Assembly: GCA_958352815.1 (NCBI GenBank) | Contig: CATWQA010000026.1 | Span: 1-30,709 of the forward strand | DNA: 30,709 nucleotides | Source: an uncultured Eubacteriales bacterium | GTDB taxonomy: Bacteria > Bacillota > Clostridia > Monoglobales > Monoglobaceae | Reading direction: 5' to 3' | Shown here: piece after piece, positions 8,797-16,249 of the stretch | How positions within the stretch are numbered: position 1 is the stretch's first letter | How the letters are laid out: each line of letters starts with the position of its first letter | The notes under the pieces: generated by a model | The model's input: only the letters and a program-made list of their open reading frames with translations | The model's database searches: none | What the model was told of the DNA's origin: nothing | Translations under genes and position numbers: made by a program

Positions 8797-9900
8797 CTAC
8801 TCAATATCGTTTAAGATGTCGGCAACCTCTTGCTCCATCTCATTCTCATCCATTATGTCATCCGTCTTCCCATCTTCGTCGGGAGCAGAGCTTAAATCGA
8901 TCTTCCAGCCCGTGAGCCTTGCCGCCAGGCGAACGTTCTGCCCCTCCTTGCCTATTGCAAGGGACAACTGGCTTTCGGGAACAACAACCTTGCACATCTT
9001 GCTCTCGGGAAATGCCTCAATAGAAACAACCTCCGCCGGGGACAGGGCGTTTGAAACAAACTCTGCCGGGTCGTCGCTGTACCTGATTATGTCTATTTTC
9101 TCTCCTCTGAGCTCGTCGATGACGTTCTGAACCCTCATTCCCTTAGGACCGATACAGGTTCCCACCGGGTCAACATTCTCCATATTGGAAGCAACGGCTA
9201 TCTTTGAACGAGAGCCCGCCTCTCTGGAAATACCCTTGAACTCAATAATGCCCTGTGCGATCTCGGGAACCTCCAGTTCAAAGAGACATCTTACCAAGCC
9301 CGGGTGCGAACGGGAAACCACTAAGTGAACTCCCTTAATGCTGTCCGCAACCTCAACTACGAACACCTTGTAACGCTCGCCAACCTTGTAGTTATCATGC
9401 TTAACCTGCTCGTTGGGCATAAGTACGGATTCCGCGCCGTCAATCTCCAGCATAACGTTTCTGCGCTCAATCTTTCTCACAACTGCGCCGGCGATACTGT
9501 TTTCACGGTCGCTGTACTCGTCAACCATCTTTTCCCTCTCCGCCTCGCGTATTCTCTGGAACACAATCTGGCGGGCAGTCTGGGCGGCAATTCTGCCGAA
9601 GGAGCTCGGAGTTACCTCAAACTCCACAATATCCCCCACTTCGTATCCGCCCTTTATCTTTTTGGCGTCCTCTAAGGAAATCTCTGCCTCTCTGTTTTCA
9701 ACAACGTCAACAACCGTCTTTCTGGCGAAGATTTTTATATCCCCGTCCTCGGAGAACTTTACGTTTATATCCTCAACCGCCTCAAAATTTTTCTTATATG
9801 CGGAAATCAGCGCGCTCTCCAGGGCGTCAAGAATAATGTCCTTGCTGATACCCTTTTCCTCTTCAATTTCGTCCAATAAGTTAAACAGCTCTGAACTCAT
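8797..9900 (-). CDS. nusA: Transcription termination/antitermination factor NusA
   Basis: A 367-residue RNA-polymerase-associated factor that modulates pausing, intrinsic termination and antitermination. The N-terminal RNAP-binding domain is about 1-125, the S1 domain about 135-200 (GAVVRKIERRNVMLEIDG), KH1 about 230-275 (GPKGMRVQNVIDELRGEKIDI) and KH2 about 300-345 (SQLSLAIGKEGQNVRLAARLTGWKID). An acidic tail of about 25 residues follows. There are no C-terminal acidic repeats of the E. coli type, as is usual in Firmicutes. It is the second gene of the operon after rimP. NusA control of its own operon through leader hairpins is known in E. coli, which makes the leader hairpin at 10444-10467 relevant. 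Confidence 0.96.
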   Translation of the reverse strand: MSSELFNLLDEIEEEKGISKDIILDALESALISAYKKNFEAVEDINVKFSEDGDIKIFARKTVVDVVENREAEISLEDAKKIKGGYEVGDIVEFEVTPSSFGRIAAQTARQIVFQRIREAEREKMVDEYSDRENSIAGAVVRKIERRNVMLEIDGAESVLMPNEQVKHDNYKVGERYKVFVVEVADSIKGVHLVVSRSHPGLVRCLFELEVPEIAQGIIEFKGISREAGSRSKIAVASNMENVDPVGTCIGPKGMRVQNVIDELRGEKIDIIRYSDDPAEFVSNALSPAEVVSIEAFPESKMCKVVVPESQLSLAIGKEGQNVRLAARLTGWKIDLSSAPDEDGKTDDIMDENEMEQEVADILNDIE

Positions 9901-9938
9901 TTTTCTTACAACATCCTCTCTGTTATATTTAGTATATA

Positions 9939-10403
9939 TTAAAAATCAAAATGCACGTTTATAACCGTTGTCTCTTTCAGGGGGATTTTTACGGTTTCCC
10001 CGTCTATAATAAGAACAACGTTTCTGTCCTCGTCCAGCCCCACAAGCTCGCCGGTCAGCTTCTTGCCGCCCTTTACCGCCTTGTACAGCCCAACATCCAC
10101 AATCTGACCCTTATTCATTTCAAAGTGAAAATCCCTTTTGAGCTTTCTCTCTATTCCGGGAGATGAAACCTCCAGATAATAGTTTTGGGAAATAGGGTCT
10201 GCCTTATCCAAAGCCTCGCTGAGCAGCCTTGAAAACTCCTCGCACTCATCAAGACTTATGCCGCCGTTCTTATCCAGAAACACCCTTAAAAAGTGGTTCC
10301 CGCCCTCTTTCACAAACTCAACGTCATAAATCGTGAGCTCCGCCTCTTTGGCGATTGGCTCTGACAAGTCATAAACAATCTTTTCTGTTTTAGAAAATGT
10401 CAC
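9939..10403 (-). CDS. rimP: Ribosome maturation factor RimP
   Basis: A 154-residue protein needed for 30S subunit maturation. It has the family pattern LTIYDVEFVKEGGNHFLRVF, then GGISLDECEEFSRLLSEALD, then YYLEVSSPGIERKLKRDFHF, and the C-terminal Sm-like domain (GELVGLDEDRNVVLIIDG). A longer frame runs up to 10463, but its upstream part passes through the leader hairpin. GAGAGGAG lies 7 bases before a GTG at 10403, so GTG (VTFSKTEK) is chosen. It is the first gene of the nusA-infB operon. Confidence 0.92.
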   Translation of the reverse strand: MTFSKTEKIVYDLSEPIAKEAELTIYDVEFVKEGGNHFLRVFLDKNGGISLDECEEFSRLLSEALDKADPISQNYYLEVSSPGIERKLKRDFHFEMNKGQIVDVGLYKAVKGGKKLTGELVGLDEDRNVVLIIDGETVKIPLKETTVINVHFDF

Positions 10404-10443
10404 TTCAACACTCCTCTCTTGTCTGCACAGTTCGATAATACAA

Positions 10444-10467
10444 AAGAGCGAGGTTTCCCTCACTCTT
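10444..10467 (-). terminator. Possible attenuator hairpin in the rimP-nusA leader
   Basis: On the minus strand, AAGAGTGAGG - GAAA - CCTCGCTCTT forms a 10-bp stem (one G-T pair) with a GNRA-type loop, followed by TTGTATT. It lies between the promoter at 10492-10520 and rimP, within about 25 bases of the predicted transcript start. It could terminate part of the transcripts or act as a stabilising 5' hairpin. Confidence 0.5.
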
Positions 10468-10491
10468 ATGCCCGATATTCATTACCTTATT

Positions 10492-10520
10492 ATCATAACA
10501 CTGTATTTGCCTTTTGTCAA
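10492..10520 (-). promoter_or_regulatory. Sigma-A promoter of the rimP-nusA-infB operon
   Basis: On the minus strand, TTGACA (10520-10515), a 17-base spacer and TATGAT (10497-10492): a perfect -35 and near-perfect -10. It points to rimP with a leader of about 80 bases. Confidence 0.85.
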
Positions 10521-10591
10521 GGGCTTTATACAATTTTTTCAAAAATTTCGGCAGTCAGAGACCGGCTGTTTGCACAATCGAAGTAGAAACA

Positions 10592-10631
10592 CAAAAATCC
10601 CCCGACGCCATTCACACACGGCTCGGGGGAT
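10592..10631 (-). terminator. Terminator of the lipoprotein transcript
   Basis: On the minus strand, ATCCCCCGA pairs with TCGGGGGAT (9 bp), followed by TTTTGT. It lies 22 bases past the stop codon of the lipoprotein gene. Confidence 0.88.
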
Positions 10632-10652
10632 AATTTTTTGCAAGTCTTAAAA

Positions 10653-11111
10653 TTAACGACCTAAGTAGCTCTGGAGTCTTGCGTAATATTCCTGAATGAG
10701 CGCCTTGTCTGCGTCTGTCAGGTTCTTTGTCAACAGTGCTCTTGCCTGCATTTCGGCATCGTCATACAGACCCTCGGCAATAAGCGCCTCAATACTGTCA
10801 AGCTCATTCTGGATTGTAACCTGATCGTTTGCCGCTTCCTCAGCTGTCTGGAGCTCAGGCTCTTCCTCGGTCTCCTCAGGCGTCACGTCGTCAGCCTTTG
10901 CCTGAACATCCTCCTCTGCAGCTTCCTCTGTTGCCGCTGTTTCCTCAGCAGGAGCCTCCGTCGCCTCCTCTGCTGTCGCCTCCTCAGTGGGCGCCGCGGT
11001 TGTTACGACCTCGGCAGGCTCCGCTTCCTCGTTTTTTTTGTCGCCTCCGCAGGCTGTCAGCATACTAACGGACAAAATTCCCGCCAATGTAATAGCTGCT
11101 AACTTCTTCAT
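10653..11111 (-). CDS. Small Glu/Ala/Thr-rich lipoprotein
   Basis: A 152-residue protein with a type II signal peptide: MKK, a hydrophobic core, then LTAC lipobox with Cys21 predicted to be lipidated and anchored outside the cytoplasmic membrane. Residues about 28-95 are a low-complexity linker of Glu, Ala and Thr (EEATAEEATEAPAEETAAT), likely a disordered spacer. The last ~55 residues (SIEALIAEGLYDDAEMQARALL...LIQEYYARLQSYLG) look like two or three helices resembling a single TPR-like hairpin. No specific family is recognised. It may be co-transcribed with the HD-domain gene about 60 bases upstream, as no terminator separates them. Confidence 0.8.
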   Translation of the reverse strand: MKKLAAITLAGILSVSMLTACGGDKKNEEAEPAEVVTTAAPTEEATAEEATEAPAEETAATEEAAEEDVQAKADDVTPEETEEEPELQTAEEAANDQVTIQNELDSIEALIAEGLYDDAEMQARALLTKNLTDADKALIQEYYARLQSYLGR

Positions 11112-11172
11112 TTAAAATCTTCCTTTCGTCCTTTATTTATTTAATTATTTATTAACAACCGTCCCAAATCAA

Positions 11173-11655
11173 CTACCCTATAAGAGCATATGACAGCTTA
11201 CACTTAACGCCGTATCCGGCTTCCCAAACGGCGCAAACCTTGTCTGCCATGGAAACTATATAACTTTCTCTGTGGCGAGGCCATATATTGCCGCAAAGCC
11301 ACATGTGATTTTTGATTATATCCCTTTCCAGGTCGGTAAGCTCAGTGAGTTTTTCCGCGTTGGCAAGAGCGATTCTTGAATGGAGCAGGGCGTGCTTCAC
11401 CATTCCCAGACCGGAGCCCTGCCAGTCGTAATAAAACAGGTCGTGGAGCAGCCCGGCTCTTGCAGCGGCTTTATAGTTAAGGTTCAGCTTCCTGCACACC
11501 AAAAAGCTGTAATACGCCACGTTTATACAATGCTGCATTCTGCTGACGCCGTAATGATGAGAGCACTCATCCAATTTTCTAAACTCAGGAGTATCAATCA
11601 AATCACTAACGACGTCCAAAAACTCATTATAAAGATTGTTATCTGAATTAACCAT
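11173..11655 (-). CDS. HD-domain predicted phosphohydrolase
   Basis: A 160-residue soluble protein with an HD-superfamily arrangement: SRMQHCINVAYYSF (first metal His), RAGLLHDLFYYD (the HD pair), a conserved H in KHALLHSRIA and a distal D in SMADKVCAV. These are the metal ligands of HD phosphohydrolases, which act on phosphate esters such as nucleotides. The substrate is unknown; related short HD proteins of Firmicutes are annotated only as HDIG-domain or phosphohydrolase. The start ATG at 11655 gives MVNSDNN, with GGAAAG just upstream. A good promoter lies at 11712-11740. Confidence 0.82.
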   Translation of the reverse strand: MVNSDNNLYNEFLDVVSDLIDTPEFRKLDECSHHYGVSRMQHCINVAYYSFLVCRKLNLNYKAAARAGLLHDLFYYDWQGSGLGMVKHALLHSRIALANAEKLTELTDLERDIIKNHMWLCGNIWPRHRESYIVSMADKVCAVWEAGYGVKCKLSYALIG

Positions 11656-11711
11656 TCACTTTCCTGCCTTTAAAAATAATTTGTTTTTCAGCATATTCTC
11701 GACTATGAACA

Positions 11712-11740
11712 ATTATACATGATTTTATACAAAAAATCAA
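11712..11740 (-). promoter_or_regulatory. Sigma-A promoter for the HD-domain gene
   Basis: On the minus strand, TTGATT (11740-11735), 17 bases, TATAAT (11717-11712), about 55 bases before the HD-domain start codon. Confidence 0.75.
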
Positions 11741-11932
11741 TAAATAAATTTATCCAATATTTTTATTGCAATCCACATAAATATATACATCTTAAACTAT
11801 CCCTTTATGCGGCTCTTATTGCTCTTTGCCAAAAGTCGTTTTGCGGCGGCGAAAAACGACTGTGTGCCGCCTTTTGCAAAGTCGGCGATTTATCAAAATA
11901 AACGGGTTTGGATATGTATAAATCATTACAGT

Positions 11933-11959
11933 GTAGGGGGCGGATTCCTATACGCCCCG
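11933..11959. repeat. GTAGGGGGCGG intergenic repeat, copy 2
   Basis: GTAGGGGGCGGATTCC then TATACGCCCCG, matching 2295-2321. It is preceded by AAACGGGTTTGGATATGTATAA, which resembles AAACGGGATTGACATATATGTAA at about 2349 upstream of the third unit, so the repeat unit is longer than the GC core. The flank CACCAATGTGATTATAT (11966 on) is the reverse complement of the end of the 2450-2497 module. Confidence 0.62.
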
Positions 11960-12059
11960 CAAATACACCAATGTGATTATATAATTTTACAGGGATATAA
12001 ATAAAATTTTATTTATATCACATTGAACGGTTATGTATAACCAAACTCACTCACAAATG

Positions 12060-12098
12060 AGACCCCGCCGCAGATTTGCGGCGGGGTCTATTTATATT
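12060..12098. terminator. Strong GC hairpin downstream of the HtrA gene
   Basis: 13-bp perfect stem AGACCCCGCCGCA/TGCGGCGGGGTCT with a 4-base loop, about 45 bases past the minus-strand htrA stop. On the plus strand an AT-rich tail (ATTTATATTAT) follows. On the minus strand there is no clear U-run, so termination of htrA here is likely but not certain. Confidence 0.65.
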
Positions 12099-12136
12099 AT
12101 CGGATTTCAAAGCTCCGTTTACCGATTGTATGCTCC

Positions 12137-13684
12137 TTAGTCGGGTATCTGCTCACTCAGTACCACCGAGATTGTCTCGGTCTGGCCTGTTGCGTACTTA
12201 TACACTTCAAGCTTTACCGTATCTCCCGGCGACTTTGTATCCTTATACTCTGTCAGGTCTGAGCCTGAGGTTACCGTTTGGTCGTCAATCTTGGTTACAA
12301 TATCGCCCTGCTGGAGCCCTGCGCTTCTGGCGTTATCCGTTGTGACGGACATTATCTGTGCGCCCTGAGGCCAGCCGTACTGCTGAGCCATATATATCGT
12401 TACGTCACGGGTTGAGACGCCGATAACCGGTCTGCCCTTAACATATCCGTACTCAAGCAAATCAGAGATTATAGGCTTAGCCTCTGAAATAGGGATTGCA
12501 AAGCCCATTCCCTCAACGCCTGTGGTGGAAACCTTTACTGTGTTAATTCCTATAACCTCACCCTTGGCGTTAATCAGCGCACCGCCTGAGTTACCCGAGT
12601 TGATTGCCGCGTCAGTCTGGATAAGGTTCATGGTTCTGTTATCAACCGACACGGTTCTGTTTACCGCGCTGACAATTCCCTGAGTTACGCTTCCGAAAAA
12701 CTCAAGACCCATGGGGTTACCTATAGCGATTGCCGTCTCGCCAACTTCAACCGTTGTTGAATCGCCTAAGGTTGCGACAGTGAGCTCTTCCGTGGGCTCT
12801 ACTTTTATAACAGCCAGGTCTGTCTGCTCATCAGAACCTATAAGTTTTGCGCCGTACTCCGAACCTGTATTAAGCTGAACCGTTATGGAGCTTGCGCCCT
12901 CAACAACGTGGTTATTGGTTACGATATATCCGTCTGAGCTAAGTATTATACCCGAACCCTGCGCCTCAGAGGTGCTGCGGCCTCCGAAAAGACTTATCTG
13001 CCCCTCAATAGTGCTCTTTATTCCCACAATAGCGGGACCTACGTCCTTGGCAATTTCAGTTGTGTCCATGGTGGTTCCGGTGGAGCTTATGTTTGTTGCT
13101 CCGGGAGTCTGGGAACTGCCCTCGTCGTTCTTGAGCTGCTGCGACAAGGTTGTCTTATTGGTCTCGGCGCCGCTCTTTGAACCAAAAGAGTGACCCAAAG
13201 CAAAGGCTCCGCCCAGCACAGCAAGGTTAAGAACCGCCGCAGCCAGAAGCGCCGCTACGTACCTCACAGGTTTCTTGCCATTCTTCTTTTTCTTGCCGCC
13301 GGTGTGCTGCTCATTATAAGGTACGCTTCCGACAGGATTGCTTCTGTGAGCATAGTTATAACCATTATTATACGCCTGATTACTGTAGGGGGGCGTTTGA
13401 TAGCTTCCGTCATTCTGCCCTGCAGAGCTTGCCGTAAAAGTCTCACGGGCGTTGCTTCCCAGCGCCGAACCGCTGTAGGTATACGAGGAAGAGCTTTCCG
13501 CTTCAGCCGCGCTGCTATGGCTTGCCTCAACCTCAATCTTTGCTTCCGCCTGGCTGGGTATGTTTTCCTGCTGTGCCGGGGTTTCGTTCATCTCAATGGC
13601 GGCCGTATGCTGTACGTCGCCGTCTTTCATCTCAGAACTGTTTTCACTTTCCGAGTCATAGTTATTTTTAAATTCGTCCATCAT
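12137..13684 (-). CDS. HtrA/DegP-type membrane serine protease with PDZ domain
   Basis: A 515-residue envelope quality-control protease that degrades misfolded exported proteins. A long low-complexity cytoplasmic N-terminus (about 1-130, Ser/Glu then Tyr/Asn-rich) precedes a Lys-rich stop and one membrane segment (about 141-165), leaving the catalytic part outside. The chymotrypsin-like domain has His259 (TNNHVV), Asp289 (TDLAVIKV) and Ser366 (INSGNSGGAL), so the triad is complete. A PDZ domain follows (about 420-510; RPVIGVSTRD, GAQIMSV, AGLQQGDIVTKIDDQ). The start is ATG ATG with GGAGG at good spacing; the first ATG is used. B. subtilis HtrA proteins are regulated by CssRS; no such site is evident here. 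Confidence 0.94.
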   Translation of the reverse strand: MMDEFKNNYDSESENSSEMKDGDVQHTAAIEMNETPAQQENIPSQAEAKIEVEASHSSAAEAESSSSYTYSGSALGSNARETFTASSAGQNDGSYQTPPYSNQAYNNGYNYAHRSNPVGSVPYNEQHTGGKKKKNGKKPVRYVAALLAAAVLNLAVLGGAFALGHSFGSKSGAETNKTTLSQQLKNDEGSSQTPGATNISSTGTTMDTTEIAKDVGPAIVGIKSTIEGQISLFGGRSTSEAQGSGIILSSDGYIVTNNHVVEGASSITVQLNTGSEYGAKLIGSDEQTDLAVIKVEPTEELTVATLGDSTTVEVGETAIAIGNPMGLEFFGSVTQGIVSAVNRTVSVDNRTMNLIQTDAAINSGNSGGALINAKGEVIGINTVKVSTTGVEGMGFAIPISEAKPIISDLLEYGYVKGRPVIGVSTRDVTIYMAQQYGWPQGAQIMSVTTDNARSAGLQQGDIVTKIDDQTVTSGSDLTEYKDTKSPGDTVKLEVYKYATGQTETISVVLSEQIPD

Positions 13685-13746
13685 AAATACCTCCGTAAAT
13701 CTGTTTCAAGGAACGATTTGTTTTATATCTCCTTGGTACAGACTAC

Positions 13747-13775
13747 ATTATATACGGAAGATATGAAAAAACTAT
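13747..13775 (-). promoter_or_regulatory. Tentative promoter of the HtrA gene
   Basis: On the minus strand a perfect -10 TATAAT (13752-13747) lies about 63 bases before the start codon. The -35 region (TAGTTT, 16-17 bases upstream) is poor, so an activator or another sigma factor may be involved. Confidence 0.4.
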
Positions 13776-13828
13776 GACCAAACTGTAAAAGAATTGATTT
13801 ATTTAATTTAAATTTATGAACTTCCCGC

Positions 13829-14629
13829 CTAAGACGCGTTTTTAAGCTCAAGTCTCAGTTTGTCCGCTATCATAGCGATAAACTCGGAGTTGGTGGGCTT
13901 GCCCTTTATCTGGGACACGGTGTAGCCAAAGACGTTGTTTAAGGTGTCCATATCCCCTCTGTCCCAGGCAAGCTCAATGGCGTGCCTTATGGCTCTTTCC
14001 ACTCGGCTTGAGGTGGTGCCGAAGTTTTCTGCAATTGTGGGATAAAGCTCCTTTGTCACCGAATTCATAATGTCCAAATCATAAATCGCCATCATAATAG
14101 CACATCTTATGTACTGATAGCCCTTTATGTGAGCGGGTATACCTATTTCGTGAATAACATCGGTCACCATAGCCTCCACCTGTCCGTATTCAAACTTTTT
14201 CATATTTAAATTTCGGTTTACCACACTCTCCACCCCTGTTGTTATAGGGGAAGCCATCATTGTTATGCGGTCGATCAGGGCGTCAAAATTAACCGGCTTT
14301 AGCATACAGTACTCAACTCCGTAAGAATTGGAATATGAGGTCACCGTCTCGTTAAGCACCGAGCTGACTATTAAAATATGAGGACGCTTTTTAAGCTTCA
14401 TTCTGTTAATTCTCTCTAAAACTCCTATGCCGTCTATGGTGGGAAGCACCAAGTCCATAACCAGAACGTCCACGTCATTGTTTTTAACGAGAGCCGGTAC
14501 CTCCAGACCGTCATAACAGCACCCAACCACTTCAATCTTTGTTGTTTGACGCATGTAATCGCACAAGCTGTTTACAAACTCCTTATCAAAATCCGCTGCT
14601 GCAACTCTTATTTTTTGATTAATCTCCAT
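13829..14629 (-). CDS. spo0A: Sporulation master response regulator Spo0A
   Basis: A response regulator of about 266 residues that, when phosphorylated, commits the cell to sporulation. The receiver domain (about 1-120) has the acidic pocket (ADFD at 12-15), phosphoacceptor Asp59 in VLVMDLVLP, and the conserved Lys in MLKPV near 108. The C-terminal Spo0A DNA-binding domain carries HEIGIPAHIKGYQYIRCAI and SSRVERAIRHAIELAWDRG, the family's recognition-helix region. A longer frame reaches 14680, but AAAGGGA lies just before the ATG at 14629 (MEINQK), so that start is chosen. It lies directly downstream of spoIVB, the usual order in Clostridia and Bacilli, but has its own consensus promoter. Confidence 0.96.
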   Translation of the reverse strand: MEINQKIRVAAADFDKEFVNSLCDYMRQTTKIEVVGCCYDGLEVPALVKNNDVDVLVMDLVLPTIDGIGVLERINRMKLKKRPHILIVSSVLNETVTSYSNSYGVEYCMLKPVNFDALIDRITMMASPITTGVESVVNRNLNMKKFEYGQVEAMVTDVIHEIGIPAHIKGYQYIRCAIMMAIYDLDIMNSVTKELYPTIAENFGTTSSRVERAIRHAIELAWDRGDMDTLNNVFGYTVSQIKGKPTNSEFIAMIADKLRLELKNAS

Positions 14630-14749
14630 TTTTATTCCCTTTCTTTTCCCATAATTATTTGCCGCAACCTGATATAGCAATATTGAATTTTAGGCGCCGT
14701 TAATCTTCTGTAATATTTTTGCTATATTTTGGTAACAACTTTTAATCAA

Positions 14750-14778
14750 ATTATAATGTCTTTTTAATGGGTTGTCAA
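14750..14778 (-). promoter_or_regulatory. Consensus sigma-A promoter of spo0A
   Basis: On the minus strand, TTGACA (14778-14773), a 17-base spacer and TATAAT (14755-14750), a perfect consensus match. The leader is about 115 bases. No clear 0A box (TGTCGAA) was seen next to it. Confidence 0.85.
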
Positions 14779-14814
14779 GGGGTTTGGCAAAAATAATTGC
14801 TAAATTTTACCATT

Positions 14815-14844
14815 TTGTAAAAAAGGGTGAAAAAATCACCCTTT
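14815..14844 (-). terminator. Terminator of spoIVB
   Basis: On the minus strand, AAAGGGTGA - five-T loop - TCACCCTTT (9 bp), then TTTACAAA, starting about 5 bases after the spoIVB stop. It separates spoIVB transcription from spo0A. Confidence 0.88.
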
Positions 14845-14849
14845 ATAAA

Positions 14850-15869
14850 CTATTCTTGCATATTTTTAATAAAAATCCCGTAGCCCATTGTCGGTTCGTT
14901 CACCAGTACATGGGTCACAGAGCCGATTATTTTGTCGTTTTGTATAATAGGACTGCCGCTCATACCGCGGACAACGCCGCCTGTTTTTTGTATGAGTTCA
15001 TCGTCCCTTACCTTAAAAACTATATCTTTACCCGAGCTATCCGATTGGTTAATCTCGGTAATCTCAATTTTGAACTCCTGTATTTTGGAGCCCTCAACGT
15101 TGCTGTATATCACCGCGTCTCCCATCTGCACCTCCTCGCAATCCGCCACGGGCACCGCCTCGTGTACCGATATGAGGTTTTCCGGGTTTGACACGGTTCC
15201 TCTTATGCCTGTGGCGTTGCTGGTTAAAATTGAGCCTATTTTCAGCTTGTTTTCGGAATACACCCCTATAAGCTCTCCGGGAACGCCCTGCTCGCCCTTG
15301 CGCACACCCACGACCTCAGCCTTGTAAACATCGCCGCTTGCCTGGCTTGAGACGCCGCCCTCGCCTATGCTGTGGCCTATGGCGGTGAACTCGCCCGTTT
15401 TTGGATCGTAATAGGTTATGGTTCCCACTCCCGATGCTGCGTCCTTAATCCAAACCCCGATTTTATACTTGCCGTCCTCCGCCGCCTTTGCCGCTGCAAC
15501 AGTGCAGGTTTCGGTTTCTCCCGAGGGCTTTGTCACGCTTACGGAAACAGACGAGGGATCCTCTATTTCCTCCATCCTCTCTTTGAATTGGTCTACGGTT
15601 TTTACTTCACTGCCGTTGACGGCGGTGATTACGTCTCCCTTTGCTATTCCTCCGTTTTTTGCCGGAGAGAGCAGACCGCCCTCCTCTGTTTCAATAGAAC
15701 CCAGCTCGTCCACATAAACTCCGCTTAAATCAAGAGATACGCCGACGCTCTGTCCGCCCGGCACCACATATCGAACCTGCTCCTCCGCATAAGCGCCAAG
15801 CGGAACACACAGAAAAACCGCAAAAAGAATTTGCAGGGTTCTGCAAAGCCAATTATTTTTAAAAGGCAA
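14850..15869 (-). CDS. spoIVB: SpoIVB-type sporulation serine peptidase (S55)
   Basis: A 339-residue protease that, in B. subtilis, is secreted from the forespore and triggers the SpoIVFB-dependent activation of sigma-K. It has an N-terminal membrane/signal segment (about 9-28), a PDZ domain (about 35-115; GGIAKGDVITAVNG) and an S55 peptidase domain with His166 (TAIGHSI) and Ser304 (RGMSGSPIIQ), the expected catalytic residues. Length is somewhat shorter than the B. subtilis protein. Translation probably starts at TTG (15869) preceded by GGGAGG with 9-base spacing. It lies upstream of spo0A in the conserved arrangement and is followed by its own terminator. Confidence 0.94.
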   Translation of the reverse strand: MPFKNNWLCRTLQILFAVFLCVPLGAYAEEQVRYVVPGGQSVGVSLDLSGVYVDELGSIETEEGGLLSPAKNGGIAKGDVITAVNGSEVKTVDQFKERMEEIEDPSSVSVSVTKPSGETETCTVAAAKAAEDGKYKIGVWIKDAASGVGTITYYDPKTGEFTAIGHSIGEGGVSSQASGDVYKAEVVGVRKGEQGVPGELIGVYSENKLKIGSILTSNATGIRGTVSNPENLISVHEAVPVADCEEVQMGDAVIYSNVEGSKIQEFKIEITEINQSDSSGKDIVFKVRDDELIQKTGGVVRGMSGSPIIQNDKIIGSVTHVLVNEPTMGYGIFIKNMQE

Positions 15870-15950
15870 AACTTTACACCTCCCATTCCTGTCTCACTAT
15901 GTATTATAGTCGAAATCCGCAGAATTAAAATAAGCAATAAATGAAAATTC

Positions 15951-15982
15951 GGGGCGGCAATACCTGCCGCCCCTGATTTTTC
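15951..15982. terminator. Bidirectional terminator between the Asn/Gln-rich ORF and spoIVB
   Basis: 9-bp stem GGGGCGGCA/TGCCGCCCC with a 5-base loop. GATTTTT follows on the plus strand and GAATTTTC on the minus strand. It lies 12 bases past the stop of the minus-strand small gene at 15994-16110. Confidence 0.85.
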
Positions 15983-15993
15983 TGTGGGTTGTT

Positions 15994-16110
15994 TTAGTTT
16001 TGCTCGTTGTTGTTCTGGTTGTTCTTCTGCTTTTTCTGGTTGTTCTGATTATTCTGATTGTTCTGTCTGTTTTGGTTGTTTTGGTTCTGATTATTGTTCT
16101 TGCTTGACAT
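15994..16110 (-). CDS. 38-residue Asn/Gln-repeat microprotein
   Basis: A short frame with strong signals: TAGGAGG lies 6 bases before ATG at 16110, and a terminator begins 12 bases after the TAA. The product starts MSSKNNNQNQNNQNRQ and continues as near-perfect N-N-Q triplets with a KKQK patch near 26-29; about three quarters of the residues are Asn or Gln. It has no hydrophobic segment and no signal peptide. Neighbours are sporulation genes (spoIVB on one side, a GerQ-like coat gene divergently on the other). I infer a structural or spore-associated role, since Gln- and Lys-rich polypeptides are good transglutaminase substrates and GerQ is a transglutaminase target in B. subtilis. No family is recognised, and chance low-complexity sequence cannot be fully excluded. 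Confidence 0.7.
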   Translation of the reverse strand: MSSKNNNQNQNNQNRQNNQNNQNNQKKQKNNQNNNEQN

Positions 16111-16249
16111 AATCGTCCTCCTAAAATTTTAAAATTTTATTTTGCACACATAGTTTTTACAGAAAAATTTTTTATATTCATTTTTTTGTAAACTTTCAGA
16201 TTTTTAAGAATAGATTATATTGATAACAAAAATACAGGAGGAACTTTAG

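Larger units (their letters stand above)
11741..12136. other. Gene-free spacer with repeats
   Basis: About 400 bases upstream of the HD-gene promoter and downstream of the HtrA gene. It holds a hairpin-rich module at 11829-11890 (AGTCGTTTT/AAAACGACT stem within GCGGC-rich sequence) and a GTAGGGGGCGG repeat at 11933-11959. An AT-rich arm at about 11965-12015 is an inverted relative of 2450-2497. A strong GC hairpin lies at 12060-12089. Short open frames here span repeats and are not considered genes. Confidence 0.65.

Noticed and set aside
13190..13777. 195-codon plus-strand frame opposite the HtrA gene
   Set aside because: Antisense to the HtrA N-terminal low-complexity region and its promoter; no domain pattern.
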